DNA of 16,533 nt from CAIUPE01 sp046092445 (GTDB lineage: Bacteria; Pseudomonadota; Alphaproteobacteria; Rhizobiales; Beijerinckiaceae). The notes beneath the pieces are model-generated. The model was not told the DNA's origin. It worked only from the letters and a program-made list of their open reading frames with translations, and searched no databases. This document shows, piece after piece, positions 6,413 to 14,700 of this stretch (positions are counted from its first letter, which is position 1; every line of letters starts with the position of its first letter). The stretch covers positions 1-16,533 of the forward strand of contig JBJTDR010000052.1 in NCBI GenBank assembly GCA_046092445.1, given 5' to 3'. The position numbers and the translations under genes were made by a program.

Positions 6413-7597
6413 ATGACATTAGCGCACGATTCATCGCTCAATCCGGTTCCGGTGAGCATTGTGACGGGCTTCCTCGGTGCGGGAAAAACAACATTGCTCA
6501 ACCGGTTGCTCAAAGGTCCGGCTTTGGCCGGCTGCATTGTGATCATCAATGAATTCGGCGAGATCGGGCTTGATCATCTGTTTATCGAGACGCGCGAGGA
6601 CGGGCTGGTGCTTCTTGCCTCGGGATGTCTGTGCTGCACGGTACGCGGCGATTTGATCGACCGGCTCGATGATCTGATGCGGCAGCGCGATACGGGGAAG
6701 ATCGAGCGGTTCAACCGGATTATTATCGAGACGACGGGGCTGGCTGATCCCGCGCCAATTCTGCAATCGGTGATGTCGCACCCGTATCTCGCGGCACGGT
6801 ACAGTATTGACGGGATCGTGACGCTGGTCGATGCGGTGAATGGTGCTGCAACGCTCGACGCGCACATGGAGGCGGTGAAGCAGGCGGCGGTCGCGGACAG
6901 GCTGGTACTGACGAAAACCGATCTGCTCGATGAAGCAAGCGGCATCGAGGCCGCCTTGCGGGCGCGGCTCAAGGCACTCAACCCTGCGGCACGGATCATT
7001 GATGTCAACAGGGATATATTTTCGGCGTTGGACCTTGTGCAGTGCGGGCCGTTTGATCTTTCGGGCAAGAGCCCGGACGTGGCGGCGTGGCTCAATGAGG
7101 AAGCCTATCGGGATCACGGACATGATCACCATCGTCATGCGCAAGACCATGATGATCACGACCATCATGAGCACGACCATGGGCATGGGAATGATCACGG
7201 GCAACATCCGCATGATGTGAACCGGCATGACAGCCATATCCGGGCGTTTTGTCTCGCGACCGACGATGCGATTCCGACGGCGGCGTTCGATATGTTTCTG
7301 AGCCTGTTGAAATCGGCCCATGGCGAGAAGATGCTGCGCATGAAGGGGCTTGTGAAACTGGCCGAGAACCCTGATCATCCGATCGTGTTGCAGGGTGTGC
7401 AGCATGTGTTCCATCCGCCGGTGATGCTGGACGCATGGCCGGATCAGGACCACAGGACCCGCATGGTCTTCATCACGCGGGATCTCGAAGAACAGTTTGT
7501 GAAAGGTCTTTGGAACGCGCTGCTGGGCAGGCCCGGGATCGATATGCCGGACAAAGCGGCGCTGACAGATAATCCGCTCTCATTGCGGAACGGATAA
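6413..7597 (+). CDS. CobW/COG0523 family GTPase with histidine-rich metal-binding linker
   Basis: COG0523 proteins are G3E P-loop GTPases that deliver or store metals (zinc, cobalt, iron, or nitrile hydratase metal). The 394-residue protein shows Walker A GFLGAGKTT (19-27), the family metal motif CLCC (72-75), Walker B-like IIIETTG (103-109) and the guanine-specificity motif TKTD (167-170). A hydrophilic linker (about 234-275) carries 17 histidines, mostly as HxH pairs. The C-terminal CobW_C domain follows (about 276-375). The name CobW does not prove a B12 role, and cobST lie over 3 kb away on the other strand. The gene sits between a DMT transporter (23 bases upstream) and an acyl-CoA synthetase (12 bases downstream). 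I see no evident Zur-type palindrome ahead of it. Zinc or cobalt chaperone is the likeliest role, but the metal is not settled by sequence. Confidence 0.93.
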   Translation: MTLAHDSSLNPVPVSIVTGFLGAGKTTLLNRLLKGPALAGCIVIINEFGEIGLDHLFIETREDGLVLLASGCLCCTVRGDLIDRLDDLMRQRDTGKIERFNRIIIETTGLADPAPILQSVMSHPYLAARYSIDGIVTLVDAVNGAATLDAHMEAVKQAAVADRLVLTKTDLLDEASGIEAALRARLKALNPAARIIDVNRDIFSALDLVQCGPFDLSGKSPDVAAWLNEEAYRDHGHDHHRHAQDHDDHDHHEHDHGHGNDHGQHPHDVNRHDSHIRAFCLATDDAIPTAAFDMFLSLLKSAHGEKMLRMKGLVKLAENPDHPIVLQGVQHVFHPPVMLDAWPDQDHRTRMVFITRDLEEQFVKGLWNALLGRPGIDMPDKAALTDNPLSLRNG

Positions 7598-7609
7598 AGC
7601 GGGGGCGGA

Positions 7610-9415
7610 ATGGGTATTTTCGAGAAAATCCACGACGAAGTGGCGTATCTCAGAGGCGCGTTGCGGACGTTGAATCGCGTCAAGCCGATCACCAAAACGC
7701 CTGAAATGACCATTTGCGACCGGATGGCCGCGGTTTGCGCGCAATATCCCGACAAGATCGCGCTCATCTCGGAACGCGAGACCTTCACCTTTCGGGAGTA
7801 TGACGGCAGGGCTAATTGCTATGCGCGCTGGGCACTTTCGCTCGACCTGAAAAAGGGCGAGGCGGTGGCGCTGATGATGCCGAACCGGCCGGAATATCTG
7901 GCCATCTGGCTTGGTGTCGCGCGCGCGGGCGGGGTGACGGCGCTGATCAATACAAACCAGACCGGTGCAGCGCTGGCGCATTCGCTGAGCATTGTGTCGC
8001 CGAAGGCCGTGATTGTGGCAGCGGAACTGATGGACCAGTACCGCTCTGCCCTGCCGCATCTCGCAGATATTGCGCCGCTTTATGTGCACGGGAACGATGT
8101 TTCTGACGGCACGCGCCTGGATACGCTGATCGAAAGCTTCCGGGCAAAACCACTCGGTACCGACGAGCGCGTGGCGCTTACGATCGAGGACCGTTGTCTG
8201 TTCATTTATACGTCCGGGACGACGGGCATGCCGAAGGCGGCCAATATCAACCATTACCGCGTCTCGGCGATGGCGCTCGGGTTTTCGTCGGTGATGAATG
8301 TCGGGCCGGGCGACCTTATGTATGATTGCCTGCCGATGTACCATTCGAATGGCGGGATCCTCGCGACGTGCGGCGTGCTGATTCGCGGCGGGACTGTCGT
8401 TATCCGCGAAAAATTCTCTGCGCGGGAATTCTGGAGCGATGTGGTCAAATATCGGGCGACGCTATTTTTCTATATCGGCGAATTGTGCCGGTTTCTGCTG
8501 CAATCTTCGGTTTCGCCGGACGAGCGAAACCACGGGATCAGGCTGATCTGCGGCAACGGGCTGAGGCCGGATATCTGGGAGGCGTTTTCCAAGCGTTTCG
8601 GGATCAGGCGGATCATGGAGTTTTATGGCGCGACCGAGGGCAATATCGCGCTGTTCAATTTTGCCTCAAGACCGGGTGCGGTGGGCCGGATCCCGAAATG
8701 GGCGGAAAAAAGGTTCGTCGTCAAAGTCGTGCAGTTTGATGTCGAGAAGGAAGAGCCGATAAGGGGCGCGGACGGGTTTTGTATTCCGTGTGCGCCCGGC
8801 GAGATCGGCGAGATTATGGGGCAGATTATCGATGATCCGCTCGCACCCGCGAACCGGTTCGAAGGCTATGCCGAAAAGCATGCGAGCGAGCGGAAGATTT
8901 TGCGGGATGTGTTCGCGCCGGGCGATGCGTGGTTTCGCTCGGGCGACCTGATGATGCGGGACGCGGACGGATATTTCTATTTCATCGACCGGATCGGCGA
9001 TACGTACCGCTGGAAGGGCGAGAATATCGCGACTTCGCAGGTGGCGGAGACGATAACGACCTATGAAGGGGTTGCCGAAGCGGCTGTCTATGGCGTGGCT
9101 TTGCCGGGGCATGACGGGCGCGCCGGTATGGCGGCGATTGTGCTGGAGGCGGGCGCAAGTCTTGATGTCGACGGGTTGCGGGCGCATTTGCGGACGCATT
9201 TACCGGGGCCGGCCTGCCCGGTTTTCGTGCGGGTCAGAGACGCGCTCGACAAGACTGGCACATTCAAATTGCGCAAGATAGATCTCGTGCGAGACGGTTT
9301 TGCGCCCGAGGGGAGCGATGATCCGGTCTATGTCGACGATGTGGCCGAGGGACGTTATGTACTGATGGACGCGGCGCGACGGGCTTTGATTGCCTCGGGT
9401 GCCCTTCGTTTCTAG
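7610..9415 (+). CDS. Long-chain acyl-CoA synthetase of the FATP/very-long-chain type
   Basis: This AMP-forming ligase activates long or very long chain fatty acids: fatty acid + ATP + CoA gives acyl-CoA + AMP + PPi. It has 601 residues. The adenylate-forming motifs are IYTSGTTGMPK (199-209, ATP loop), FYGATEGN (338-345), SGDL (444-447, with the ATP-binding Asp446) and the C-terminal KTGTFKLRK holding the probable catalytic Lys (about 553). FATP-type features are FFYIGELCRFLL (286-297) and DRIGDTYRWKGEN (460-472), which separate it from FadD and from acetyl-CoA synthetases. It is probably cytoplasmic or membrane-associated. The ATG at 7610 is preceded by a G-rich RBS region and starts 12 bases after the CobW stop, implying one transcript. 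Its TAG stop overlaps the stop of the convergent acyl-CoA synthetase in a shared CTAG. Confidence 0.9.
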   Translation: MGIFEKIHDEVAYLRGALRTLNRVKPITKTPEMTICDRMAAVCAQYPDKIALISERETFTFREYDGRANCYARWALSLDLKKGEAVALMMPNRPEYLAIWLGVARAGGVTALINTNQTGAALAHSLSIVSPKAVIVAAELMDQYRSALPHLADIAPLYVHGNDVSDGTRLDTLIESFRAKPLGTDERVALTIEDRCLFIYTSGTTGMPKAANINHYRVSAMALGFSSVMNVGPGDLMYDCLPMYHSNGGILATCGVLIRGGTVVIREKFSAREFWSDVVKYRATLFFYIGELCRFLLQSSVSPDERNHGIRLICGNGLRPDIWEAFSKRFGIRRIMEFYGATEGNIALFNFASRPGAVGRIPKWAEKRFVVKVVQFDVEKEEPIRGADGFCIPCAPGEIGEIMGQIIDDPLAPANRFEGYAEKHASERKILRDVFAPGDAWFRSGDLMMRDADGYFYFIDRIGDTYRWKGENIATSQVAETITTYEGVAEAAVYGVALPGHDGRAGMAAIVLEAGASLDVDGLRAHLRTHLPGPACPVFVRVRDALDKTGTFKLRKIDLVRDGFAPEGSDDPVYVDDVAEGRYVLMDAARRALIASGALRF

Positions 9416-11028
9416 GCAAGGGCGCGCAAGTCGCGGCGGATGATTTTGCCGGTTGTTGTCATGGGGAGCGAGTCGACAAACGCGATTTCGCGCGGATATT
9501 CGTGCGCGGACAGGCGTTGACGGACAAAATCGCGGATTTCCTCGCGTAGCGGATCGGTTTCGGAGAAGCCGGGGCGCAAGACGATGAAGGCTTTGACGAT
9601 CTCGGTGCGCAGCGGATCCGGCTTGCCGATGGCGGCGGCAAGGGCGACGGCGGGATGGCGCAGCAGGCAATCCTCGATTTCGACAGGGCCGATGCGATAG
9701 CTCGACGAGGTGATGACGTCGTCATCGCGGCCGATGAAACGGATATAGCCCTCCGCGTCCATGATGCCCTGATCGCCCGTGGTCATCCAGTCACCGATGA
9801 ATTTTTCAGCGGTCGCATCGGGGCGGTTCCAATAACCGAGAAACATCACCGGATCGGGGCGTTTGACAGCAATCTGGCCGAGTTCACCGGAGGCAGCGAC
9901 GGAGCCGTCGGGGTGGATGATCGCAACATCGTGGCCGGGGACGGCTTTGCCGATGGAGCCTGCGCGGCTGATGCCGACGGCGGCGCAGGAGGCGATGACG
10001 AGATTGCACTCGGTCTGGCCATAGGCCTCGTTGATGCTGAGGCCGAGTTCGGACTGGCCCCAGGCGAAGGTTTCAGTGCCAAGGGCTTCGCCGGCGGAGG
10101 CGATGGTTCGGAGCGCGAGATCGAACCGGCCGCGAGGGTTCGGGACGGTACGCATCATGCGGAGCGCGGTGGGTGGCAGGAAGATGTTGCGGATGGCGTG
10201 ATCCTGAATGAGGCGGAAGGCTTCTTCGGGGTCGAATTTATCGAATTTGCGGGCGATGACCGGAACGCCGAGCGCAAACGATGGCAGGAGTCCGTTCAAT
10301 AAACCACCAGCCCACGCCCAGTCGGCGGGTGTCCAGAGCCTGTCGCCTTCTTGCGGGAAGAACTCATGCACCATCTGAAAGCCCGGGAGATGGCCCGGAA
10401 GGACACGATGGCCGTGCAAAGCGCCCTTGGGCTGGCCTGTGGTGCCGGAAGTGTAGATCATCAAAGCGGGATCATCGGCGCGCGTCGTGACAGGGATGAA
10501 GTCCGCGGATTGGGTTTCGAGCGCCGCCTCATAGCCGAGCGCGGAACGATCCGGCCCGTCGGTCGAGAGAATGAGGGCGAGAGAATGTGAAGCAGCTGGA
10601 ATTTCCGCCAGTTTTGCCAAGCCGGACGCGTTGGTGATCAGCGCGGTCGCGCCGGAATCGGCGAGGCGGTAGGCGAGCGCGTCAATGCCGAAGAGGACGG
10701 CAAGCGGCACAGCGATGGCGCCAAGCTTGTAAAGGGCGATATGGGCCTCGGCGACCTCGCGGGATTGCGGCAACAAGATCGCGACCCTGTCACCGCGCTG
10801 AACACCCTTGCGGCTGAGGATGTTCGCAAGGCGGTTCGAGCGATCCCGCAATGCACCATAGGAGACGGGCGTGACCGCACGGGAAGCGGAGATTTCGAGC
10901 AGCGCAAGGCGCGCAGGATCAATCGCCGCCCAGCGGTCGCAAACGGCCTCGGCCATGTTATAGAATTCAGGCACTTGCCAGCGAAACGCCGCTCGCAGGC
11001 CGGCCTCGTCGCGACGGTCGGGAAGCAT
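9412..11028 (-). CDS. AMP-forming acyl-CoA synthetase, acetyl/medium-chain-like
   Basis: A member of the adenylate-forming superfamily (538 residues) that activates a carboxylic acid to its CoA thioester. Motifs are YTSGTTGQPKG (about 192-202), AYGQTE (335-340), TTGD (416-419), the hinge GRDDDVITSSSYRIGPVEIE (about 433-452) and TTGK with catalytic Lys528. WTPADWAWAGG and the hinge resemble acetyl-CoA and medium-chain acyl-CoA synthetases rather than FadD. Substrate length cannot be fixed from this. The frame opens at a GTG at 11034, but I chose the ATG at 11028 because GGAG lies 5 bases upstream. It follows the Lrp-type regulator on the same strand after 95 bases, and that gap contains a good promoter, so it probably has its own transcript. 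It converges with the FATP-type ligase. Confidence 0.9.
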   Translation of the reverse strand: MLPDRRDEAGLRAAFRWQVPEFYNMAEAVCDRWAAIDPARLALLEISASRAVTPVSYGALRDRSNRLANILSRKGVQRGDRVAILLPQSREVAEAHIALYKLGAIAVPLAVLFGIDALAYRLADSGATALITNASGLAKLAEIPAASHSLALILSTDGPDRSALGYEAALETQSADFIPVTTRADDPALMIYTSGTTGQPKGALHGHRVLPGHLPGFQMVHEFFPQEGDRLWTPADWAWAGGLLNGLLPSFALGVPVIARKFDKFDPEEAFRLIQDHAIRNIFLPPTALRMMRTVPNPRGRFDLALRTIASAGEALGTETFAWGQSELGLSINEAYGQTECNLVIASCAAVGISRAGSIGKAVPGHDVAIIHPDGSVAASGELGQIAVKRPDPVMFLGYWNRPDATAEKFIGDWMTTGDQGIMDAEGYIRFIGRDDDVITSSSYRIGPVEIEDCLLRHPAVALAAAIGKPDPLRTEIVKAFIVLRPGFSETDPLREEIRDFVRQRLSAHEYPREIAFVDSLPMTTTGKIIRRDLRALA

Positions 11029-11033
11029 GGACA

Positions 11034-11037
11034 CTCC
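11034..11037 (-). promoter_or_regulatory. Ribosome binding site of the minus-strand acyl-CoA synthetase
   Basis: GGAG on the minus strand is 5 bases before the ATG at 11028. It overlaps the alternative GTG at 11034 and so supports the ATG. Confidence 0.55.
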
Positions 11038-11043
11038 GGTTAC

Positions 11044-11058
11044 CGTTCACCATGAACG
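11044..11058. repeat. Inverted repeat at the predicted transcription start, possible operator
   Basis: CGTTCA (11044-11049) and TGAACG (11053-11058) are perfect inverted copies separated by CCA. The repeat lies between the -10 box and the RBS of the acyl-CoA synthetase gene, over the expected transcription start. A repressor site is plausible, but no family match is claimed. Confidence 0.4.
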
Positions 11059-11063
11059 AGCCT

Positions 11064-11092
11064 ATTTTAGGGAGTTCACGTAGATGATGCAA
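11064..11092 (-). promoter_or_regulatory. Promoter of the minus-strand acyl-CoA synthetase
   Basis: TTGCAT (11092-11087) and TAAAAT (11069-11064) on the minus strand are spaced by exactly 17 bases. This is the best sigma-70-like pair in the window, and it lies in the 95-base gap between the Lrp-type gene and this ligase. The start site would fall near 11057, giving a leader of about 30 bases. Confidence 0.5.
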
Positions 11093-11123
11093 TGCAACAA
11101 AGGGTTACGCGGTTGCGAACAGT

Positions 11124-11588
11124 TTAGTCTACCGGAAGGACGCCGTCGGTCTTGACCTCTTCCATCACCGCATAGGTACGTGACTCGCGGACGCCGGGGA
11201 GTGACAGCAGGACATCGCCGAGAAAACTGCGATAGGACGCCATGTCGGCAACGCGGGTTTTGATCAGATAGTCGAAGCCGCCCGCCACCATGTGGCATTC
11301 CAGAACTTCCGGAGCGCGTTTGACCGCGTTGGCGAAGCGCTCGAACACGTCGGGCGTGGTTTTGTCGAGGCTGACTTCGATGAAGATGAGCATGCCGCGT
11401 CCGAGTTTTTTGGGATCGAGCATGGCGCGGAAGCCGAGAACGTAGCGCTCGCGGAAGAGACGCTTGACGCGTTCGCTAGCGGCGGTTGGCGACAGGCCGA
11501 CCTTGTCGGCCAGATCAACAGTCGTGATGCGGCCATCCCCTTGCAGGAGTTTCAGAATTTTACGGTCCAGACGATCAAGATCGTTCAT
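11124..11588 (-). CDS. putR: Lrp/AsnC family regulator, probable PutR for proline catabolism
   Basis: This 154-residue DNA-binding regulator has an N-terminal winged helix-turn-helix (about 6-51; LDRLDRKILKLLQ, then VDLADKVGLSPTAASERVKRL) and a C-terminal RAM ligand-binding domain (about 67-142) with the glycine-rich VAGGFDYLIK segment (101-110). Proteins of this type normally form octamers and respond to amino acids. It is divergent from putA, the arrangement known for PutR-type activators in alphaproteobacteria whose PutA lacks its own DNA-binding domain. I therefore infer proline-responsive control of putA and of itself. Two ATGs are adjacent (11591 and 11588). AAGGA at 11595-11599 is 6 bases from the second and 3 from the first, so I chose 11588. 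The symbol rests on context; the family call is firm. Confidence 0.88.
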   Translation of the reverse strand: MNDLDRLDRKILKLLQGDGRITTVDLADKVGLSPTAASERVKRLFRERYVLGFRAMLDPKKLGRGMLIFIEVSLDKTTPDVFERFANAVKRAPEVLECHMVAGGFDYLIKTRVADMASYRSFLGDVLLSLPGVRESRTYAVMEEVKTDGVLPVD

Positions 11589-11629
11589 CATAATTCCTTA
11601 ATTAATTCGTATTTAATAGTTTTATATAA

Positions 11630-11650
11630 ACCTATTTTTGAAAAATAGGT
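11630..11650. repeat. Perfect 21-base palindrome, candidate Lrp/PutR operator
   Basis: ACCTATTTTT and AAAAATAGGT, arms of 10 bases, flank a single G at 11640. The centre is about 40 bases from the Lrp-type gene and 75 from putA, where a regulator could act on both promoters. AT-rich symmetric sites are normal for Lrp-family proteins. Binding is inferred. Confidence 0.6.
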
Positions 11651-11665
11651 AATTAATTCTTTAAC

Positions 11666-11698
11666 AAAAATCATTTATGATGTGAATAAATGATTTTT
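11666..11698. repeat. Perfect inverted repeat with 13-base arms upstream of putA
   Basis: AAAAATCATTTAT (11666-11678) and ATAAATGATTTTT (11686-11698) are exact inverted copies around a 7-base centre. It ends 16 bases before the putA ATG. It could be a second regulator site, or a hairpin in the putA leader RNA that affects translation. Its right arm ends in a T-run, so an attenuator-like role is possible, but the stem is almost pure A-T. Confidence 0.55.
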
Positions 11699-11714
11699 CG
11701 ATCTTGAGTGTGAC

Positions 11715-14700
11715 ATGAGCAGCTTTTCGCCCTTTCGTGCCCCCTTTACACCGGATGACGCGGCCCTTGCGCGGGTTCTGCTGGAGCGTTCGAACTTGCC
11801 CGCGGCAACGGACAAACGCATCGACCAGCGGGCGTCCGGATTGATCGACGCGATCCGCTCGCAGGCGACGGGGCTTGGCGGGGTCGAGGATCTGTTGCGG
11901 GAATATTCGCTCTCGACGCAGGAAGGGCTGGCCCTGATGGTGCTTGCCGAGGCGTTGCTGCGGGTGCCGGACGGCGCGACTGCCGACAAGCTTGTGGAGG
12001 ATAAACTCGGACAGGGCGACTTCGCCCATCACGAGACGCGCTCCGACGCGTTGCTGGTTTCGGCGTCGGCATGGGCGCTCGGGATTACGGCGCGGGTGAT
12101 CCGGCCCGGCGAGACGCCCGAGGGGATTCTCGCGACCATGGTGAAGCGTCTCGGTTTGCCGACGGTGCGGGGCGCGACACGGCAGGCGATGCGGGTTCTG
12201 GGGAGCCATTTTGTGCTGGGCCAGACGATTGGCGAGGCGCTTGACCGCGCGCGGTCGGGAAGCGGCCGTTTGTTCCGCTATTCGTTTGACATGCTCGGCG
12301 AGGGTGCGCGCTCGCAGGAGGATGCGGAGCGCTATGCGCAGTCCTATCGGGATGCGATTGATGCGATCGGGAAGGCTGCGGGCGATGCGGCATTGCCGGA
12401 GCGTCCGGGGATTTCGGTGAAGCTGTCGGCGCTGCATCCGCGATATGAATGGGTGTCGCGGGAGCGGGTGATGGCGGAGCTTGTGCCGGTTCTGCTCGAT
12501 CTGGCGCGGCAAGCGAAAGCGTATGATCTGAATTTCACGGTGGATGCCGAAGAGGCGGACAGGCTGGAACTCTCGCTTGACGTGATTGCAGCGGTGTTTG
12601 CCGATCCGTCGCTTGCAGGATGGAGCGGGTTCGGCCTCGCCATTCAGGCCTACCAGAAGCGTGCGCTGGCGGTGATCGACTGGATCGATGGGCTCGCGGG
12701 GAGCCTTGGCCGGACGATGATGGTGCGGCTCGTCAAGGGGGCCTATTGGGACACGGAAGTGAAGCGGGCGCAGGAGCGCGGGCTTCAGGATTATCCGGTG
12801 TTTACCCGCAAGGCGATGACGGATTTGAATTATGTCGCGTGCGCCGAACGGTTGTTGAAGGCGCGGCCACGGCTGTACCCGCAATTTGCAACACATAACG
12901 CATTGACAGTGGCAACCATTCTCGAAACGGCGGGAAGCTTGGACGGATTCGAGTTCCAGCGGTTGCACGGCATGGGGGATGCGCTTTATCGGCGCCTTCT
13001 CGACTCGGAGCCGGGCCTTGCCTGCCGGACTTATGCGCCGGTGGGCGGGCATGCGGATCTGCTCGCTTATCTCGTTCGGCGTTTGCTGGAGAACGGTGCC
13101 AATTCATCCTTTGTGTCGGTTGCGGCGGATCCGACTGTGCCGGTTACAACGCTGCTCACCCGCCCGGCGGCGATTATCGGCGTGGCGGAAGCGGCACGGC
13201 ATCCGAAAGTGCCGTTGCCGGTTGATCTTTATGGCGCGGAGCGACGGAATTCGGGCGGTATGGAATTCGGCCATGCGGAGAGCTTTGCCGGATTGCAGGA
13301 CGAGATCAAGCACGGTACCGGAGACGCGCCGCGCCATGCTGCAGCTCTGATCGACGGCAAGGAGCGCTCGGGAACGGGGCGGCTTGTTGTGTCGCCGATT
13401 GATCATGCGCTCAGCGTCGGAACGGTGGCGGAGGCAACGCCGGAACTGGCTGATGCGGCAATTGACGCGGCGCGGCGCGGGTTTCGCGCATTTGCCGCTT
13501 TGCCTACAGAGGAGCGCGCGCGAGCCTTGGAGAAGGCCGCCGATTTGCTGGAAGCGCGGCGGGGCAGCTTTCTGCATCTTTTGCAACTTGAAGCGGGAAA
13601 GACGCTGGATGACGCGCTTTCGGAAGTGCGCGAGGCGGTGGATTTCTGCCGTTATTACGCAGAAGAGGCGCGACGTGTGTGCGGCGAGGGCATTTTGTTG
13701 CCGGGGCCGACGGGCGAGGAGAACCGTCTGGTCCATCGCGGGCGGGGCGTTTTCGTGTGCATCAGCCCGTGGAATTTTCCGCTGGCGATTTTTCTGGGGC
13801 AGGTTTCTGCCGCGCTTGCCGCCGGCAATAGCGTGATCGCAAAGCCCGCCGAGCAGACGCCGCTGATCGCTTTTGCAGCGGTGAAGCTTTTGCTCGAGGC
13901 GGGTATTCCGGCAAGTGCCTTGCAGCTTGTGCCGGGAAATGGCGCGATTGGTGCGCGTCTCGTGGCGCATCCCCGGATTGATGGCGTCGCGTTTACCGGA
14001 TCAACCGAGACGGCGTGGCGGATCAACCGCGCACTTGCGGCAAAGGATGGCCCGATTGTGCCGCTGATTGCGGAAACCGGCGGGATCAATGCGATGATCG
14101 TGGATGCGACCGCCTTGCCCGAGCAGGTGACGGATGATGTAGTGGTGTCGGCGTTCCGGTCGGCAGGTCAACGCTGCTCGGCGTTGCGCCTGCTGTGCGT
14201 GCAGGACGATATTGCCGACAAGATGATCGCCATGATCAAGGGTGCGGCGATGGAACTGCGGATTGGCGATCCGCGTGATCCGGCGGTTCATATCGGGCCG
14301 GTGATCGATGCGGCTGCGAAGGCAAATCTCGACACGCATTGCGAGACGATGCGGGGCAAGACGCGCTTCCACTATGAGGGCCAAGTGCCGGAGATCGGGA
14401 CTTTCGTGGCTCCGACCATGATCGAACTCAACGCGATCACCAACCTGACACGCGAAGTGTTCGGCCCCGTTCTGCATATTGTGCGGTGGAAGGCCTCCGA
14501 ATTCGAGGCGCTGCTCGATGCGATTGACGCGCTCGGATATGGCCTCACGCTGGGCGTGCATTCGCGAATCGATACGACAATCGACCGGATTGTGGCGCGG
14601 CTTGACACAGGCAATTGCTATATCAACCGGAGCATGATCGGCGCGGTTGTCGGCACGCAACCCTTTGGCGGCTCGAGGCTCTCGGGCACGGGGCCGAAAG

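Larger units (their letters stand above)
11589..11714. promoter_or_regulatory. Divergent AT-rich regulatory region between the Lrp-type gene and putA
   Basis: This 126-base spacer is far richer in A and T than its flanks, with runs such as TTAATTAA and TATATAAA. Promoters for both directions must lie here, but many overlapping weak -10-like hexamers prevent a firm choice. It holds two perfect inverted repeats, listed separately. putA has only a weak GAG (11706-11708) as RBS. Confidence 0.7.

Noticed and set aside
7117..7240. Short CAT/GAT-rich near-repeat resembling a tandem repeat
   Set aside because: These are the His and Asp codons of the GTPase linker. There is no regular repeat unit, so it is low-complexity coding sequence, not a separate element.
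6431..7453. Minus-strand frame (340 codons) opposite the CobW GTPase, with Met/Ile/Val-rich stretch
   Set aside because: The Met/Val run is the antisense of the His/Asp-rich linker. The GTPase motifs on the plus strand are unambiguous.
6413..7597. Assigning the GTPase to cobalamin synthesis as CobW because cobS and cobT are nearby
   Set aside because: It is on the opposite strand, several genes away, in a different transcription unit, and COG0523 members serve various metals.
11661..13052. Minus-strand frame (463 codons) opposite the 5' half of putA
   Set aside because: Arg-, His- and Pro-rich composition typical of antisense to a GC-rich gene. The putA frame there carries clear proline dehydrogenase motifs.
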